DNA of 36,358 bases from Pirellulaceae bacterium. Lineage in GTDB: Bacteria > Planctomycetota > Planctomycetia > Pirellulales > Pirellulaceae. Within the stretch, counting starts at the first letter, position 1; the number at the start of each line of letters is the position of its first letter. The notes under the pieces are model-generated. The model made no database searches and was not told the DNA's origin. It saw nothing but the letters and a program-made list of their open reading frames with translations. The position numbers were made by a program, and so were the translations under genes. Positions 17,745-25,833 of this stretch are shown here, piece after piece. Location: positions 1 to 36,358 of the forward strand of contig JANQOL010000085.1 of assembly GCA_028289675.1 (NCBI GenBank), in the 5' to 3' direction.

Positions 17745-20700
17745 CTATCGAATTGAGTAGGTCTGACTGCCCTTTGGAATCTGGAGGTCCCCTAAATCCA
17801 GGGATTGCCCGGCTTCGACGGAGAACTCTGCCTGGACTTGTGGAATTGTCTGATTCTCGAAGGTGAGAATCCGATACGGCGCGCCTGGAATCAAAGCTGG
17901 AAAAGTGATCAGACCATTTTCGTCTGACTTTGGTGGCGGAATGTAGTTCGTTGAATCCAACATCTGCATGTACGCCGAGATGCCATAGAGTTCTCCCCGT
18001 TGCGCGGCCGCGCGCTCTACACGATGCGGCCCTGGCGTAACTACCAGTTCCATTGCAACTTGCACGCCTGTTCGCGGACGGCCTTCTTCGTCGACAATCC
18101 TGGCCCGGGCTTCCCCGCAAGTCCGGAGCACTACCGTCTGCTGTTCCGTTCCCGCCTGCAGCGGAACCGTAGCTCCCAAGCGGCGTTTCGGATCCAGGAA
18201 ATGTACAGGGTAGATTTCTCCAGCATTTAAGCTGGAAAACTCGAATTGACCTCCTAGCAAATTCGGGATGTACCCCCAATCGCGCGTCAAGGACGAGCCC
18301 ATGTTGAGTCGTGAGATGACACGAGCCTTCTCAATTGGAGCGCCACTTTCATCGATCAGGCGGCCGTGCGCTTTCGATCCAAGTTCTAATTGGACGGTAA
18401 CCTCTAAAACGTCCGCGTCTTTAGGTGGGTTGATGCGCTTCCAGCCATGCACGAATTGCCGCATTCCACCTGGTTTGCCAAACACTAATTCTCGCGAACC
18501 AAAGACCGTGCTCACGAATTTTCCATCGGGTGCATGAACGAGTAGTCTTCCCGGGCCCGGCAGAACACTGATTTCCACGCGTCCGGATTCATCTGAGAAT
18601 CGACGAGTTCTACTGCCAGTTGCAACGTCATCGGAGGTATTGGGATTGTTTGCCCGCTCGGGTTCATATTGGATCACAGCACCTACAACAGGTCTGCCGC
18701 TTTTTGCTTCGACAATCGTTCCCTGCACTAGCACCCCGCGCGGCAACGTGATGTCGGCTCGTCGTGAAACATCGCCGTCCTGCCACACAATCGAATTTTC
18801 CAAAGAGGGTTTTCGTGCCAAATAAGGTTCTCCGCTGGGCGGTATGGCCATAACGCCGAAATAGGAGCCTGGCATGGCCGATATGCGATACTCGCCGTTT
18901 TCATTAGTCTTGCCTACAACCACTCTGCCTGACCCATACTCATGTTGCCGGCAGGTAACTTCCACCTGTGCAAATGGAACTGGCAGACCAGAATCCTCGT
19001 AAGTGACAGTACCCTCCAGAATTTGGGCTGGCGCGATCGGCAGTAAGGCCTCTTCACCCTGACTCACGTTGCGAACAAGCTGATGGTAGCTCTGTTCGTG
19101 CCGGCGCTCCTCGGGTTCACCCGTATTGATCGATAGGCCTTGGACTGCAAATCTGTCACCTTCAGCTACACGAAGCCTGACTCCAAACCCGTTTGCGACG
19201 CCGTGCACGACAAACCGTCCGGTTGGATCAGATTGGATCTTGGGAAGCCAGGCAGTGGGCGCCTTCTCGAAGCCGAACGGAGCGAATACGCTCGGTTGCC
19301 GGTTGGGTGTACTCTTGCACACCGATGTTATTCGCAGTTCGACTCCAGCCGCCGGCTGTCCTTCGAGATCGACTAGACGACCACGGATCGGGACCTCATT
19401 CTCCATTGAGAGCGACAGTTCGGCAGACCTATCGTCGAAGTTAAGCTGTTTCCAAGCCATTGCCTTGCCCGGCTTCCGCGCGATCAAAAAGCCGCCGATG
19501 TGTGTGCGGGAATTGACCTCGGTGAGCTCCAGACGGTAGTTTCCTTGTGCGTCCGTCTCACCTTCGGCCAATGCAAAGTTGTCGCGAACATCATCTTCGC
19601 CCGGATTTTTGGGCGAACCAAAGGCGGCTACTAGGGCGTTCGGCACGGGCGTCCCGCCTGCATCCGATACCCGTCCTGACACAACGGTGGTCATAGAACG
19701 AGTGGCAGCTGCGGCCTCTTCACTTTCACTGCGCCCAACTTCATCTAGGGCATCGTCGACTGGCTCTTGTGCTTGCACCGCCATTTGTCTGGGGGCTATT
19801 CCAACTAGGCCGCAGATGGCTACCCCCAGTACGCCTCCAACAAGCACGGTTGTGGACACAGCACGGCCTGTTCGCGTGGACAAGTGGCGAGAGGTGTCCA
19901 TCACGCGAGCAACTCGGCGCTTTAGGATGCTTCTAAGTGACACAATCCCAACACTGGCCATAGAAACCGGCAACGAGTTGAGTTCCGCTATATCGACGAG
20001 GCGATTTGCGTACTGCTCGCGATCTCCGCCGAATTCGAGCACGATGTCATCGCATACTTCTTCAGCGACGACCTCCAGTCGACGCGCGAGCATCCACAAC
20101 AGCGGTTGGTAGAAGAGGATTGCTGTAGCAAGGTGGCACAAGAGTTTCCACGAGCAGTCATTCCGTCTGAGATGTGCCATCTCATGAATTAGCACTTCAC
20201 GCAGTGAGCCAACATTCTCGTCATCAGGCAGCAGGATAGCCGGACGTCGAACACCCGTCAGACAAGGACTCGACAGAAATGGGCTGCGTAAGATCCGTGG
20301 TGGCGACACGTTCATCTGCCGCGCAACCTCGCTGCCTAGTTCAAGCGTCCGTTGGTCTGTCGAATGGGCTTTGCCACGTAAGCCGCGCAATTGCAACCAT
20401 CCCCAGATGACACGCCCTATCAATACCAGCCAAGTGGTAAACCAAATGAGGCTCACGGCGGGTGCCACGTACTTTGTCCGATGAGCCCAGTGCGATCTCC
20501 GGTTGTTAGACGTATCCAAATGGGGGCTCGTTTGGGCGGCCGCGCGCATGGCTCCGGACTCCAGTGTGCTCCGCCAGTCTGAATGCGCAACTCGCCGTCC
20601 TGGCGAGTCCACTTCTCGCTCAGCTTCTTCCCAAGAACCACGATTTGTCGTTACCGGTGTCGATTGGCTGGCGCTGGCCGTTGAAGCCAAATTCCCAGCA

Positions 20701-21008
20701 CCGCCAACGGCCTTGTTGCTCGGTGGATCGAGCGGAATGTTGTCACTCTGCCAACTCGTGATCTTGATACCCCAAGACGAAAGGCTGCTTTTCGCGAGTC
20801 CCAACGTCACCAATGGAGATGCAAGTACGGCAAGCAATGTCGTCCGGTAGACCAATGACTGAATGGCAGCGCCAAAACTCCGCAGAGTCCAACCGATGGT
20901 CAGCCCTAATGCTAGGAGCAATGTCGATTGAATGAACCAGTTGGCGCCGAGTTCAAATACGCTGTTTGCTATCGCCGCGAGCCAGGCTTGAGTGTCACTC
21001 CAGTTCAT
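17745..21008 (-). CDS. BlaR1-type M56 peptidase with carboxypeptidase-regulatory repeats
   Basis: A 1087-residue membrane metallopeptidase. The N-terminal 330 residues match peptidase family M56: helices near 20-40, 52-72 and 180-205, and the zinc site HEMAH (His275, Glu276, His279) with the downstream EEVCDD glutamate at about 316-318. A further helix lies near 390-410. Where BlaR1/MecR1 carry a penicillin-binding sensor, this protein instead has about 650 residues of carboxypeptidase-regulatory-like and beta-sandwich repeats (for example VSGRVSDAGGTPVPNALVAAF, RGRLVDLEGQPAAGVELRI, HGRLIDESGAPIEKARVIS). The start codon overlaps the blaI stop in an ATGA. By analogy, signal sensed outside the membrane activates proteolysis of BlaI; the ligand is unknown. 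Confidence 0.88.
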   Translation of the reverse strand: MNWSDTQAWLAAIANSVFELGANWFIQSTLLLALGLTIGWTLRSFGAAIQSLVYRTTLLAVLASPLVTLGLAKSSLSSWGIKITSWQSDNIPLDPPSNKAVGGAGNLASTASASQSTPVTTNRGSWEEAEREVDSPGRRVAHSDWRSTLESGAMRAAAQTSPHLDTSNNRRSHWAHRTKYVAPAVSLIWFTTWLVLIGRVIWGWLQLRGLRGKAHSTDQRTLELGSEVARQMNVSPPRILRSPFLSSPCLTGVRRPAILLPDDENVGSLREVLIHEMAHLRRNDCSWKLLCHLATAILFYQPLLWMLARRLEVVAEEVCDDIVLEFGGDREQYANRLVDIAELNSLPVSMASVGIVSLRSILKRRVARVMDTSRHLSTRTGRAVSTTVLVGGVLGVAICGLVGIAPRQMAVQAQEPVDDALDEVGRSESEEAAAATRSMTTVVSGRVSDAGGTPVPNALVAAFGSPKNPGEDDVRDNFALAEGETDAQGNYRLELTEVNSRTHIGGFLIARKPGKAMAWKQLNFDDRSAELSLSMENEVPIRGRLVDLEGQPAAGVELRITSVCKSTPNRQPSVFAPFGFEKAPTAWLPKIQSDPTGRFVVHGVANGFGVRLRVAEGDRFAVQGLSINTGEPEERRHEQSYHQLVRNVSQGEEALLPIAPAQILEGTVTYEDSGLPVPFAQVEVTCRQHEYGSGRVVVGKTNENGEYRISAMPGSYFGVMAIPPSGEPYLARKPSLENSIVWQDGDVSRRADITLPRGVLVQGTIVEAKSGRPVVGAVIQYEPERANNPNTSDDVATGSRTRRFSDESGRVEISVLPGPGRLLVHAPDGKFVSTVFGSRELVFGKPGGMRQFVHGWKRINPPKDADVLEVTVQLELGSKAHGRLIDESGAPIEKARVISRLNMGSSLTRDWGYIPNLLGGQFEFSSLNAGEIYPVHFLDPKRRLGATVPLQAGTEQQTVVLRTCGEARARIVDEEGRPRTGVQVAMELVVTPGPHRVERAAAQRGELYGISAYMQMLDSTNYIPPPKSDENGLITFPALIPGAPYRILTFENQTIPQVQAEFSVEAGQSLDLGDLQIPKGSQTYSIR

Positions 21009-21394
21009 TGGTCGCCCTCCCCTTTCCTGCCGCGGCGGTTGATCAGCTTTCGTATCTCACTCATCTCTTCAGGAGAAACTTGCTCGTTCTTCAAGAGATG
21101 CGAAACTAGGCTGGCCGCATTGCCCGCAAATACTCGCTGCAACAGATCTGATGTTGCGCTCTGCTTGAATTTGTCCTCCTTGACCAATGGAAAAAAAACA
21201 AACGTGCGCCCCTCTGCCCGGTGTTGAATCGCCCTCTTATCCTCAAGCCCTCGCAGCAATGTCTGAACGGTACTGTGTGCGATCGGCTCGGCTTGATTGA
21301 TCGCCTCCGTGATCTCGCGAGCAGTAGCTCGTTCCTTGTCCCAGAGGACTTGCATAATCAACAACTGCACTCGACCGAGTTGACTTGGTGCCAT
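21005..21394 (-). CDS. BlaI/MecI family transcriptional repressor
   Basis: A 129-residue winged-helix repressor. Family pattern: QLLIMQVLWDKERATAREI, then TVQTLLRGLEDKRAIQHRAEGRTFVFFPLV, then a C-terminal dimerisation region with LVSHLLKNEQVSPEEMSEIRKLI. GGAG lies about 10 bases before the ATG. It is translationally coupled to the M56 gene by a four-base overlap. A promoter with two overlapping dyads directly upstream fits autorepression. Proteolysis by the partner peptidase would relieve repression, as in the bla and mec systems. Confidence 0.92.
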   Translation of the reverse strand: MAPSQLGRVQLLIMQVLWDKERATAREITEAINQAEPIAHSTVQTLLRGLEDKRAIQHRAEGRTFVFFPLVKEDKFKQSATSDLLQRVFAGNAASLVSHLLKNEQVSPEEMSEIRKLINRRGRKGEGDQ

Positions 21395-21419
21395 CTGGGG
21401 TTCTCCGGAAGCTGGTTCG

Positions 21420-21459
21420 TTTAGTATGCTAAATCTAGTAAACTAAATGAAAATGTCAA
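21420..21459 (-). promoter_or_regulatory. blaI promoter with overlapping dyad operator
   Basis: On the minus strand TTGACA (21459-21454) and TAGATT (21437-21432) are separated by 16 bases. Two palindromes cover the -10 side: TTTAGTATGCTAAA at 21420-21433 and TAGTAAACTA at 21436-21445. The half-site TTTAGT/ACTAAA recurs, as expected for a dimeric repressor binding cooperatively. BlaI is the obvious candidate. Confidence 0.7.
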
Positions 21460-22065
21460 TTGAAAAATGGAGAAAGACGTTTCCTGACCGCTCTTCGCGT
21501 AGCGATCCATTGAATGCGCAGGGTGGAACGGTCGATTTTTGGTAATCGTGGGTGCGCGGGCTTCAGGGATCGGCGTTGAGAGTGAGGCGGTCTAAGGGAC
21601 TGTCTGGGGCGGCGATTCGGAGTCGAGAGCGATAACTAAGTCCGAGCCTTTATATCTGCTCGTCGAGGCAGCTTCCTCCCGCCGACAGCCATGAAATCGC
21701 TTCAGAGAGAACTGAAGTCCGACTGAATTGGTCGGACGTGCTTGCCCCGATACCGTGGAGGACACTCGTGATGATGCTTCGACATTTGGCACCGCGAAGT
21801 GTCTTACTGTTCGCCCCGTCTCGAGAGCCAGAGTCTCATCGCGAAGCCAATGAACAGAGACTGCACATTCCGTGCGGTTTGCTCCACCGCAATCCTCGTT
21901 GTGTGTAGATAATCCGGGTTGGTATGTTATGGAATTTACCTTCCGGCCCAGAGGTTTGTTCTGAGAACTTCGGCAAAATCGCTGAATCGACTTGACAGAG
22001 ACCTCTCGGCACAGAAGAATCACCCCCATTGTGGGAGTTCTTGGTTGTTGTTCCTGCGTTGATAT
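21460..22065. other. divergent intergenic region, no gene seen
   Basis: About 600 bases between blaI and the next plus-strand gene. A minus-strand frame at 21592-22029 shows no protein-like composition. No integrase gene or attI-like recombination site was recognised here, although this is the upstream side of the small-gene run. Confidence 0.5.
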
Positions 22066-23028
22066 ATGCCAAGCGAATCAAATCCGATCGCATCGCTGGA
22101 AGCACACGAAACAGTCGCCGGGGCTATTTCTTTAAAGAGCCTTTCGTCCTTTTCATGGGCTGGCATGACATACGTTTGGACCAATGCTGTCCGAGCTTGC
22201 CTCCCCGACAATCCGAGCCGGAAGGAGTTCGCCCACATTGCCAATTTGGGGTCACGCGTGCAACAAGTTCAATCTAATGTGGACAGCATAAGGGCGATTC
22301 GGACCCACAAGCGGCAGCGAATTGCGACCATCCGCCAGCAGCAGCAAAGAGCGTTAGCCGCGATCATTGACGATGCCGAATCAATCATCGAAAGGTTCCC
22401 TGCCGATGAACCATGGCTCGATTTTCAGAATGAATCGCTGGTTGAGTACGAGCGGCATATCATAAACAACACTGCTAGGGCAGCTCGGGGAATTGCGGTA
22501 GCAATCAAAAGGGGGAACGCTCCGGCGCAATCGGAGATCGAATCTATAGCGCAAAGGTCACACCACGCGGTTTCTTATATGGTCTATTACGCTGGCCTCA
22601 AGTCCAGCATGGGGCTGTCGACCGAGATTTTGAAATGCGTAGTTGAACATCAGGCAATGCGACTAAAAGATGGAAACGGCGGCAAGCTAGGCTATCCAGT
22701 TCCAATGAGAGTGCTTGAGTCACTATCGGATCAGGCAGAAAACCTAGTGACACAGGTCGGTAGCGTTGTTTTGGACGTAGATTCGAGCGAAAGACGTAAT
22801 TGCTTTGCGTTTGTTGCGGTCCAGATTCTGATGCTGTTTTCGCTGGCCTTTTGCTTGCCTACTGAGAGCATGTCCACGAACTTACTTTTGGCAGGAATTG
22901 GGGGAATCGGATCCAGTGGATTGACGGCTTTAGCCTACAGTACCGTCCCGATCCAAAAGATCGCATACCTATTGAGTGCAGCCGTGGTTACTCTTGAAGC
23001 TGCCTATTTGATGGTCTCCTTATCTTAG
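22066..23028 (+). CDS. hypothetical protein, helical with C-terminal membrane segments
   Basis: A 320-residue protein of unrecognised family. Residues about 65-110 are a basic and Gln-rich likely coiled coil (RTHKRQRIATIRQQQQRALA). The middle is helical, and about 245-320 contain three hydrophobic helices (FAFVAVQILMLFSLAFCL, LLLAGIGGIGSSGLTALAY, AAVVTLEAAYLMVSL). This suggests a membrane-anchored protein with its larger part in the cytoplasm. The start is uncertain: no good Shine-Dalgarno precedes 22066 and an ATG at 22165 is in frame. It ends one base before the next gene, so the two are cotranscribed and probably coupled. Confidence 0.6.
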   Translation: MPSESNPIASLEAHETVAGAISLKSLSSFSWAGMTYVWTNAVRACLPDNPSRKEFAHIANLGSRVQQVQSNVDSIRAIRTHKRQRIATIRQQQQRALAAIIDDAESIIERFPADEPWLDFQNESLVEYERHIINNTARAARGIAVAIKRGNAPAQSEIESIAQRSHHAVSYMVYYAGLKSSMGLSTEILKCVVEHQAMRLKDGNGGKLGYPVPMRVLESLSDQAENLVTQVGSVVLDVDSSERRNCFAFVAVQILMLFSLAFCLPTESMSTNLLLAGIGGIGSSGLTALAYSTVPIQKIAYLLSAAVVTLEAAYLMVSLS

Positions 23029-23029
23029 A

Positions 23030-23623
23030 ATGCCCAGTTTCAATCGAGTTCGGTGCCCAGGGTGCAAAAGGTCTCTAAGTTACACTCCCCAACTGATTGG
23101 GCAGCAAGTGCAGTGTAAGAAGTGCAACACTCAATTCGCGTTGTTGCCAAATCGGCAGGAATTCGCCAGATCATCGCCTACTAAGGTCTGGCCGTATTTA
23201 ACTGCACTTGTTTCTAGTCTTGCTGCGTATGGTGTAATTCACGTTTTCTTTGTGCCGCACATCCACGGGGACCCGCTTGCCGTGCAAATGGAGGCTGGCA
23301 TAGTTGTCTTGCTATTTGGAACGTACATATTGCACGAAATCGAGGGCTTTTCGAACCGTTTTCAGAGTGAAGAGGGAAGCGAAAGTTTCGGTTCGAGTAC
23401 TCTAAAGAAATTTGGTGTGCTGCTGATGGTGTGTGCGATCTCATATGCCTTGCTGAAGATTGCTGACGTCAAAGTCACCTCTGAAGAGAAAAGCGACGAG
23501 CATCATGCAGGGCTACGATCCGCAACATGCGATTGCGAAAATAGGCCGTTTGCTAGCGAGACAAAGCGCATGGGCGCGACCACGAAGCCGGAGAAGTCGG
23601 CTAATGAAAGCCGGCCTACGTAG
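23030..23623 (+). CDS. zinc-ribbon membrane protein, hypothetical
   Basis: A 197-residue protein. The N-terminus holds a zinc-ribbon CPGC (Cys9, Cys12) and CKKC (Cys29, Cys32) with intervening RSLSYTPQLIGQQVQ, like the MJ0042-type ribbons found at the N-termini of many planctomycete membrane proteins. Three hydrophobic helices follow at about 55-75, 86-102 and 127-145. The tail is polar and low in complexity. One base separates it from the upstream membrane protein, with which it probably works. Function is not known. Confidence 0.65.
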   Translation: MPSFNRVRCPGCKRSLSYTPQLIGQQVQCKKCNTQFALLPNRQEFARSSPTKVWPYLTALVSSLAAYGVIHVFFVPHIHGDPLAVQMEAGIVVLLFGTYILHEIEGFSNRFQSEEGSESFGSSTLKKFGVLLMVCAISYALLKIADVKVTSEEKSDEHHAGLRSATCDCENRPFASETKRMGATTKPEKSANESRPT

Positions 23624-23933
23624 CCAAAAAATCCATTATTGGTGCTGGGCAGCAACAGAAAACGCTTTTACAAAGGATTGAGGCCTACACTGGCAAAATG
23701 TGGTTTTGAATTGGTGCTTGCGTATTTGCCATTTTCATATCCGCACTTAGTACGGTGCTGCTCGACTTTGTCCGGACGTCATTGCAATTAATGTTTACAA
23801 CAAAATAATGCACCGAATGTTCCGTCCGGAGCGAATCTGAAATCAACATTGCTGCCGGCAACCCCATGATGTGAAACGTTGCCGCTCGGTATCCGTGCCG
23901 CGGTGACAACGTTGTGGTTGACATTGAGTTTAC
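23624..23933. other. intergenic region with a GTT-ended hairpin
   Basis: No convincing gene on either strand. It contains an imperfect inverted repeat at 23875-23913: AACGTTG-CCGC, 14-base loop, GCGG, unpaired TGA, CAACGTT. The AAC and GTT ends and the extrahelical bases on the 3' arm resemble the cassette-boundary hairpins further downstream, but at 39 bases it is shorter. Confidence 0.45.
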
Positions 23934-24224
23934 TTGCGGTTGATTGCAGCAATATCGGTGCTTAGCTACTGGGTAATGATGGAGACTCAAGCGACGAGCC
24001 TCCTGGCTTGGCCAGTGGTAGAGCGTGATGTTACACCACGTTTTCGACCAGCAGGATGGCGTAGCGGCTCCTTCGGGATAGCCTACTTGGTGTTCTGGCA
24101 TTTTCTTGTTCGGATGCTGGTAGGTGAATCGGAGTTTGTCTTGACAGCAGTCTTGGTTCCTTGCTTTGCCATCTGTCCCGAGGTGATGCGTCATGCCGCT
24201 GGCAGCATTCACTTGGAGTCGTAA
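23934..24224 (+). CDS. small hydrophobic hypothetical protein
   Basis: A 96-residue frame from TTG 23934 with two hydrophobic stretches (GIAYLVFWHFLVRMLV and FVLTAVLVPCFAI). No family is recognised and the start is weak. What favours it is context: it begins 20 bases after a GTT-ended hairpin, and its stop codon TAA overlaps an AAC that opens another hairpin region, the arrangement seen at the other genes in this run. Confidence 0.35.
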   Translation: MRLIAAISVLSYWVMMETQATSLLAWPVVERDVTPRFRPAGWRSGSFGIAYLVFWHFLVRMLVGESEFVLTAVLVPCFAICPEVMRHAAGSIHLES

Positions 24225-24246
24225 CTACCGCACTTGCGACTCCAGT
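24211..24246. repeat. bulged stem-loop at a cassette boundary
   Basis: ACT-T-GGAGTCG and CGACTCC-AGT pair over 10 bp with one extrahelical T around a 15-base loop that contains AACTACCGC. It overlaps the TAA at 24222-24224. A competing fold pairs CTTGC (24233-24237) with GCAAG (24258-24262), with GTT at 24279-24281, which would match the downstream boundary sites. Confidence 0.45.
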
Positions 24247-24264
24247 GAGCCTATGCGGCAAGCC

Positions 24265-24323
24265 GTGATTGGACCGGGGTTGTCGTGATTGGACCGGGGT
24301 TGTCGTGATTGGACCGGGGTTGT
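24265..24323. repeat. 20-bp tandem repeat, three units
   Basis: GTGATTGGACCGGGGTTGTC occurs at 24265, 24285 and 24305; the last unit diverges in its final base. Each unit has the form GTGATTGG, four to six bases, GTTG, which is also the 3' arm of the boundary hairpin at 29036-29050. Confidence 0.9.
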
Positions 24324-24389
24324 ACTGCGCGGTAGAATTCTCGGACGAACTCGGTTCCTACGATTCGGTCAATCGCAACGTTATTGGCT

Positions 24390-24863
24390 ATGAGAACAAT
24401 ATTCTTTCTGTTGCCCATCCTCACTTGCGGATGCTCGGTAGAAAGCGCAAAAGACAAACTGCCCCACAAACAAGTACGCCAAGCACTTGATTCAGAACTG
24501 ATTTTGGGCAAATGGATAATCGTTGAAGCATCGAGGGATGGAGCGCCCTACCCAAGCGAAGTCGGAGGCACCACAACGTTCATCGGTAGAACTGCAGTCG
24601 TAGAAACCACCGATGAAATCGTAGCCGACTACCGTGTTCAACTTGACCAATCGCAGTCTCCGAAGCATATCGATTGGAAACTTGAGCAAGACGGTGTGAC
24701 AATGACCCTGTCTGGCTTGTACGAATTGAATGGAGACAAATTGACAACATGTAGTCCCGCCAACTTCAATTCTGATCGTCCATCCTCAATTGAAACGCAA
24801 TCCGGCGACGGTCGATGGCTGTTCCACTTAAAGCGTGCTGGCTCAGAAGGGAAGTGCCAATAA
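24390..24863 (+). CDS. TIGR03067-like lipoprotein
   Basis: A 157-residue protein from ATG 24390 (a TTG two codons earlier is possible). The N-terminus MRTIFFLLPILTCGCSVE is a signal peptide with a cysteine suited to lipidation. The body matches the planctomycete domain TIGR03067: ILGKWIIVEASRDGAPYPSE, then YRVQLDQSQSPKHIDWKLE, then LSGLYELNGDKLTTCS with the usual RP further on. This domain is very common in planctomycetes, often secreted, with no known biochemical role. It is followed within one base by a boundary hairpin. Confidence 0.75.
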   Translation: MRTIFFLLPILTCGCSVESAKDKLPHKQVRQALDSELILGKWIIVEASRDGAPYPSEVGGTTTFIGRTAVVETTDEIVADYRVQLDQSQSPKHIDWKLEQDGVTMTLSGLYELNGDKLTTCSPANFNSDRPSSIETQSGDGRWLFHLKRAGSEGKCQ

Positions 24864-24944
24864 CCACGGAATGCACCTAAGTCGCGTTGGCCAATCCAAC
24901 GTGTAAACGAATCACTCACGCGACTGGGGGATTCCAGACGTGGG
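24862..24944. repeat. attC-like cassette boundary site
   Basis: Begins at the stop codon. AACCACG-GAAT (24862-24872) pairs with ATTC-CAGA-CGTGG (24931-24943), leaving CAGA unpaired. Inner AGTCGCGT (24880-24887) pairs with ACGCGACT (24918-24925). The triplet at the expected crossover is GTG (24940-24942) and not GTT. The 5' arm contains GGAATGCACC, shared with the site at 31256. Confidence 0.55.
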
Positions 24945-25137
24945 CCTGACGGCCCCTTCGCGGCTACGCCGCTACAGGGCCTTGTCCAACTTACTTAACA
25001 GAGACAACTAGCCAGTAGAAAACAAATGCGCCGAGAGGCTCAAGCCGTCAGGCCAACAAGCGAGTGCAATAGACTTCGTAACCATATCACCTAGTGCCGA
25101 AAGTCAAACGTCCAAAGCGGATGACTCGCGGCGCGTT
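24943..25137 (+). repeat. 195-bp ORF-less cassette-like repeat, copy A
   Basis: First of three copies (also 27557-27750 and 29050-29250). Copy A and B are about 95 per cent identical by eye, ending together on GTT (25135-25137). Part 1 (24943-25054) is closed by GGCCTGACGGC/GCCGTCAGGCC with an inner GGCCC/GGGCC stem and a GCGGC-TAC-GCCGC tip. Part 2 has AAC 25055-25057, stem GCGAGT 25060-25065 with ACTCGC 25124-25129, then GTT 25135-25137, the plan of an attC site. A GTG-started 15-codon run near its end is not thought to be the real start of the next gene. Confidence 0.85.
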
Positions 25138-25150
25138 ACCTGCGCGAAAC

Positions 25151-25735
25151 ATGAGTCACTTTTACATTTTTCTTGTAGTATTGTCTTGTCTTTTGTGCGA
25201 ATTCCAAGCTGTTGGACAAGAAGTTCAATTGCACAAACTTGGACAGTCAGTTGATCTTGACGCGCGAGCGCCGAATGTGGATGTCACGCCGGCAATACCA
25301 CGGCCGGGACATGAATCCATTTTGTGCAGCTTTAGGATTTCACCCGGAAATAGCTCATCGACCTCGTTTTTGTTAAGCGGTAAGATCGTCTCGGACAATA
25401 CGGGCGCTGGTGTCGAGAGAGTTGCCCTGTTCGTCGGGCCCGATGGCAAGGCACCGATGTTAGCAGGGATGACGAACGCTGATGGCGAATTTAAGTTTCG
25501 TCTTTGGATCAAGGACGGGCAACGAAACTCTCAGCTGTCGCTTCCAAGCTTTCAAGGATTTCTTTACGTTGGTGGTTACCCATCAAAGACCTATCGGAAC
25601 CGTCTACGCTTAATGAGCGGCTACTCTGTTCGGTACAGACTTCAAGACTTAGCCGATGTCATTGACGCCGAGATGGAAGACGCTTCCGACAGACTAAAAC
25701 CGAGAATTCAAAACACCGATGGTGACAGCGGGTAG
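25151..25735 (+). CDS. secreted protein with carboxypeptidase-regulatory-like domain
   Basis: About 194 residues from ATG 25151, chosen because it opens directly into a signal peptide (MSHFYIFLVVLSCLLCEFQA); the longer frame from 25094 lies in the repeat unit. The segment LSGKIVSDNTGAGVERVALFVGPDGKAPM followed by AGMTNADGEFKFRLW is a carboxypeptidase-regulatory (beta-sandwich) domain. The role is likely extracytoplasmic binding or structural; no enzyme motif is visible. It starts 13 bases after the end of repeat copy A and is followed by an attC-like hairpin. Confidence 0.65.
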   Translation: MSHFYIFLVVLSCLLCEFQAVGQEVQLHKLGQSVDLDARAPNVDVTPAIPRPGHESILCSFRISPGNSSSTSFLLSGKIVSDNTGAGVERVALFVGPDGKAPMLAGMTNADGEFKFRLWIKDGQRNSQLSLPSFQGFLYVGGYPSKTYRNRLRLMSGYSVRYRLQDLADVIDAEMEDASDRLKPRIQNTDGDSG

Positions 25736-25743
25736 TCATCGGG

Positions 25744-25821
25744 CGCAACGGAGGACCGGTGGTCAGTTTTCACGAGTGGATTCTCAACTCCCGGTCTCCG
25801 CTGATCTGAGCTTTCTTTGCG
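25744..25821. repeat. attC-like cassette boundary site
   Basis: Outer CGCAA (25744-25748) pairs with TTGCG (25817-25821). Inner GGAG-G-ACCGG (25750-25759) pairs with CCGGTCTCC (25791-25799) over 9 bp with one extrahelical G. It begins nine bases after the stop, and the next gene starts 12 bases after it. Confidence 0.55.
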
Positions 25822-25833
25822 TAAGAGTACTTG

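Noticed and set aside
21592-22029. 145-residue minus-strand frame upstream of blaI, considered as an integron integrase remnant
   Set aside because: No tyrosine recombinase motifs (Arg-His-X-X-Arg-Tyr pattern or IntI-specific patch) and no family-like segments.
23685-24212. 175-residue minus-strand frame
   Set aside because: Composition is rich in His, Cys, Gln and Ser without any hydrophobic-core pattern, and it opposes a plus-strand frame with a sensible position relative to the hairpins.
24943-25137. Repeat unit as an insertion sequence or classic MITE
   Set aside because: No transposase, no obvious target-site duplication, edges coincide with GTT triplets of neighbouring hairpins, and all copies have the same orientation relative to genes; a cassette-type explanation fits better, though a MITE is not excluded.
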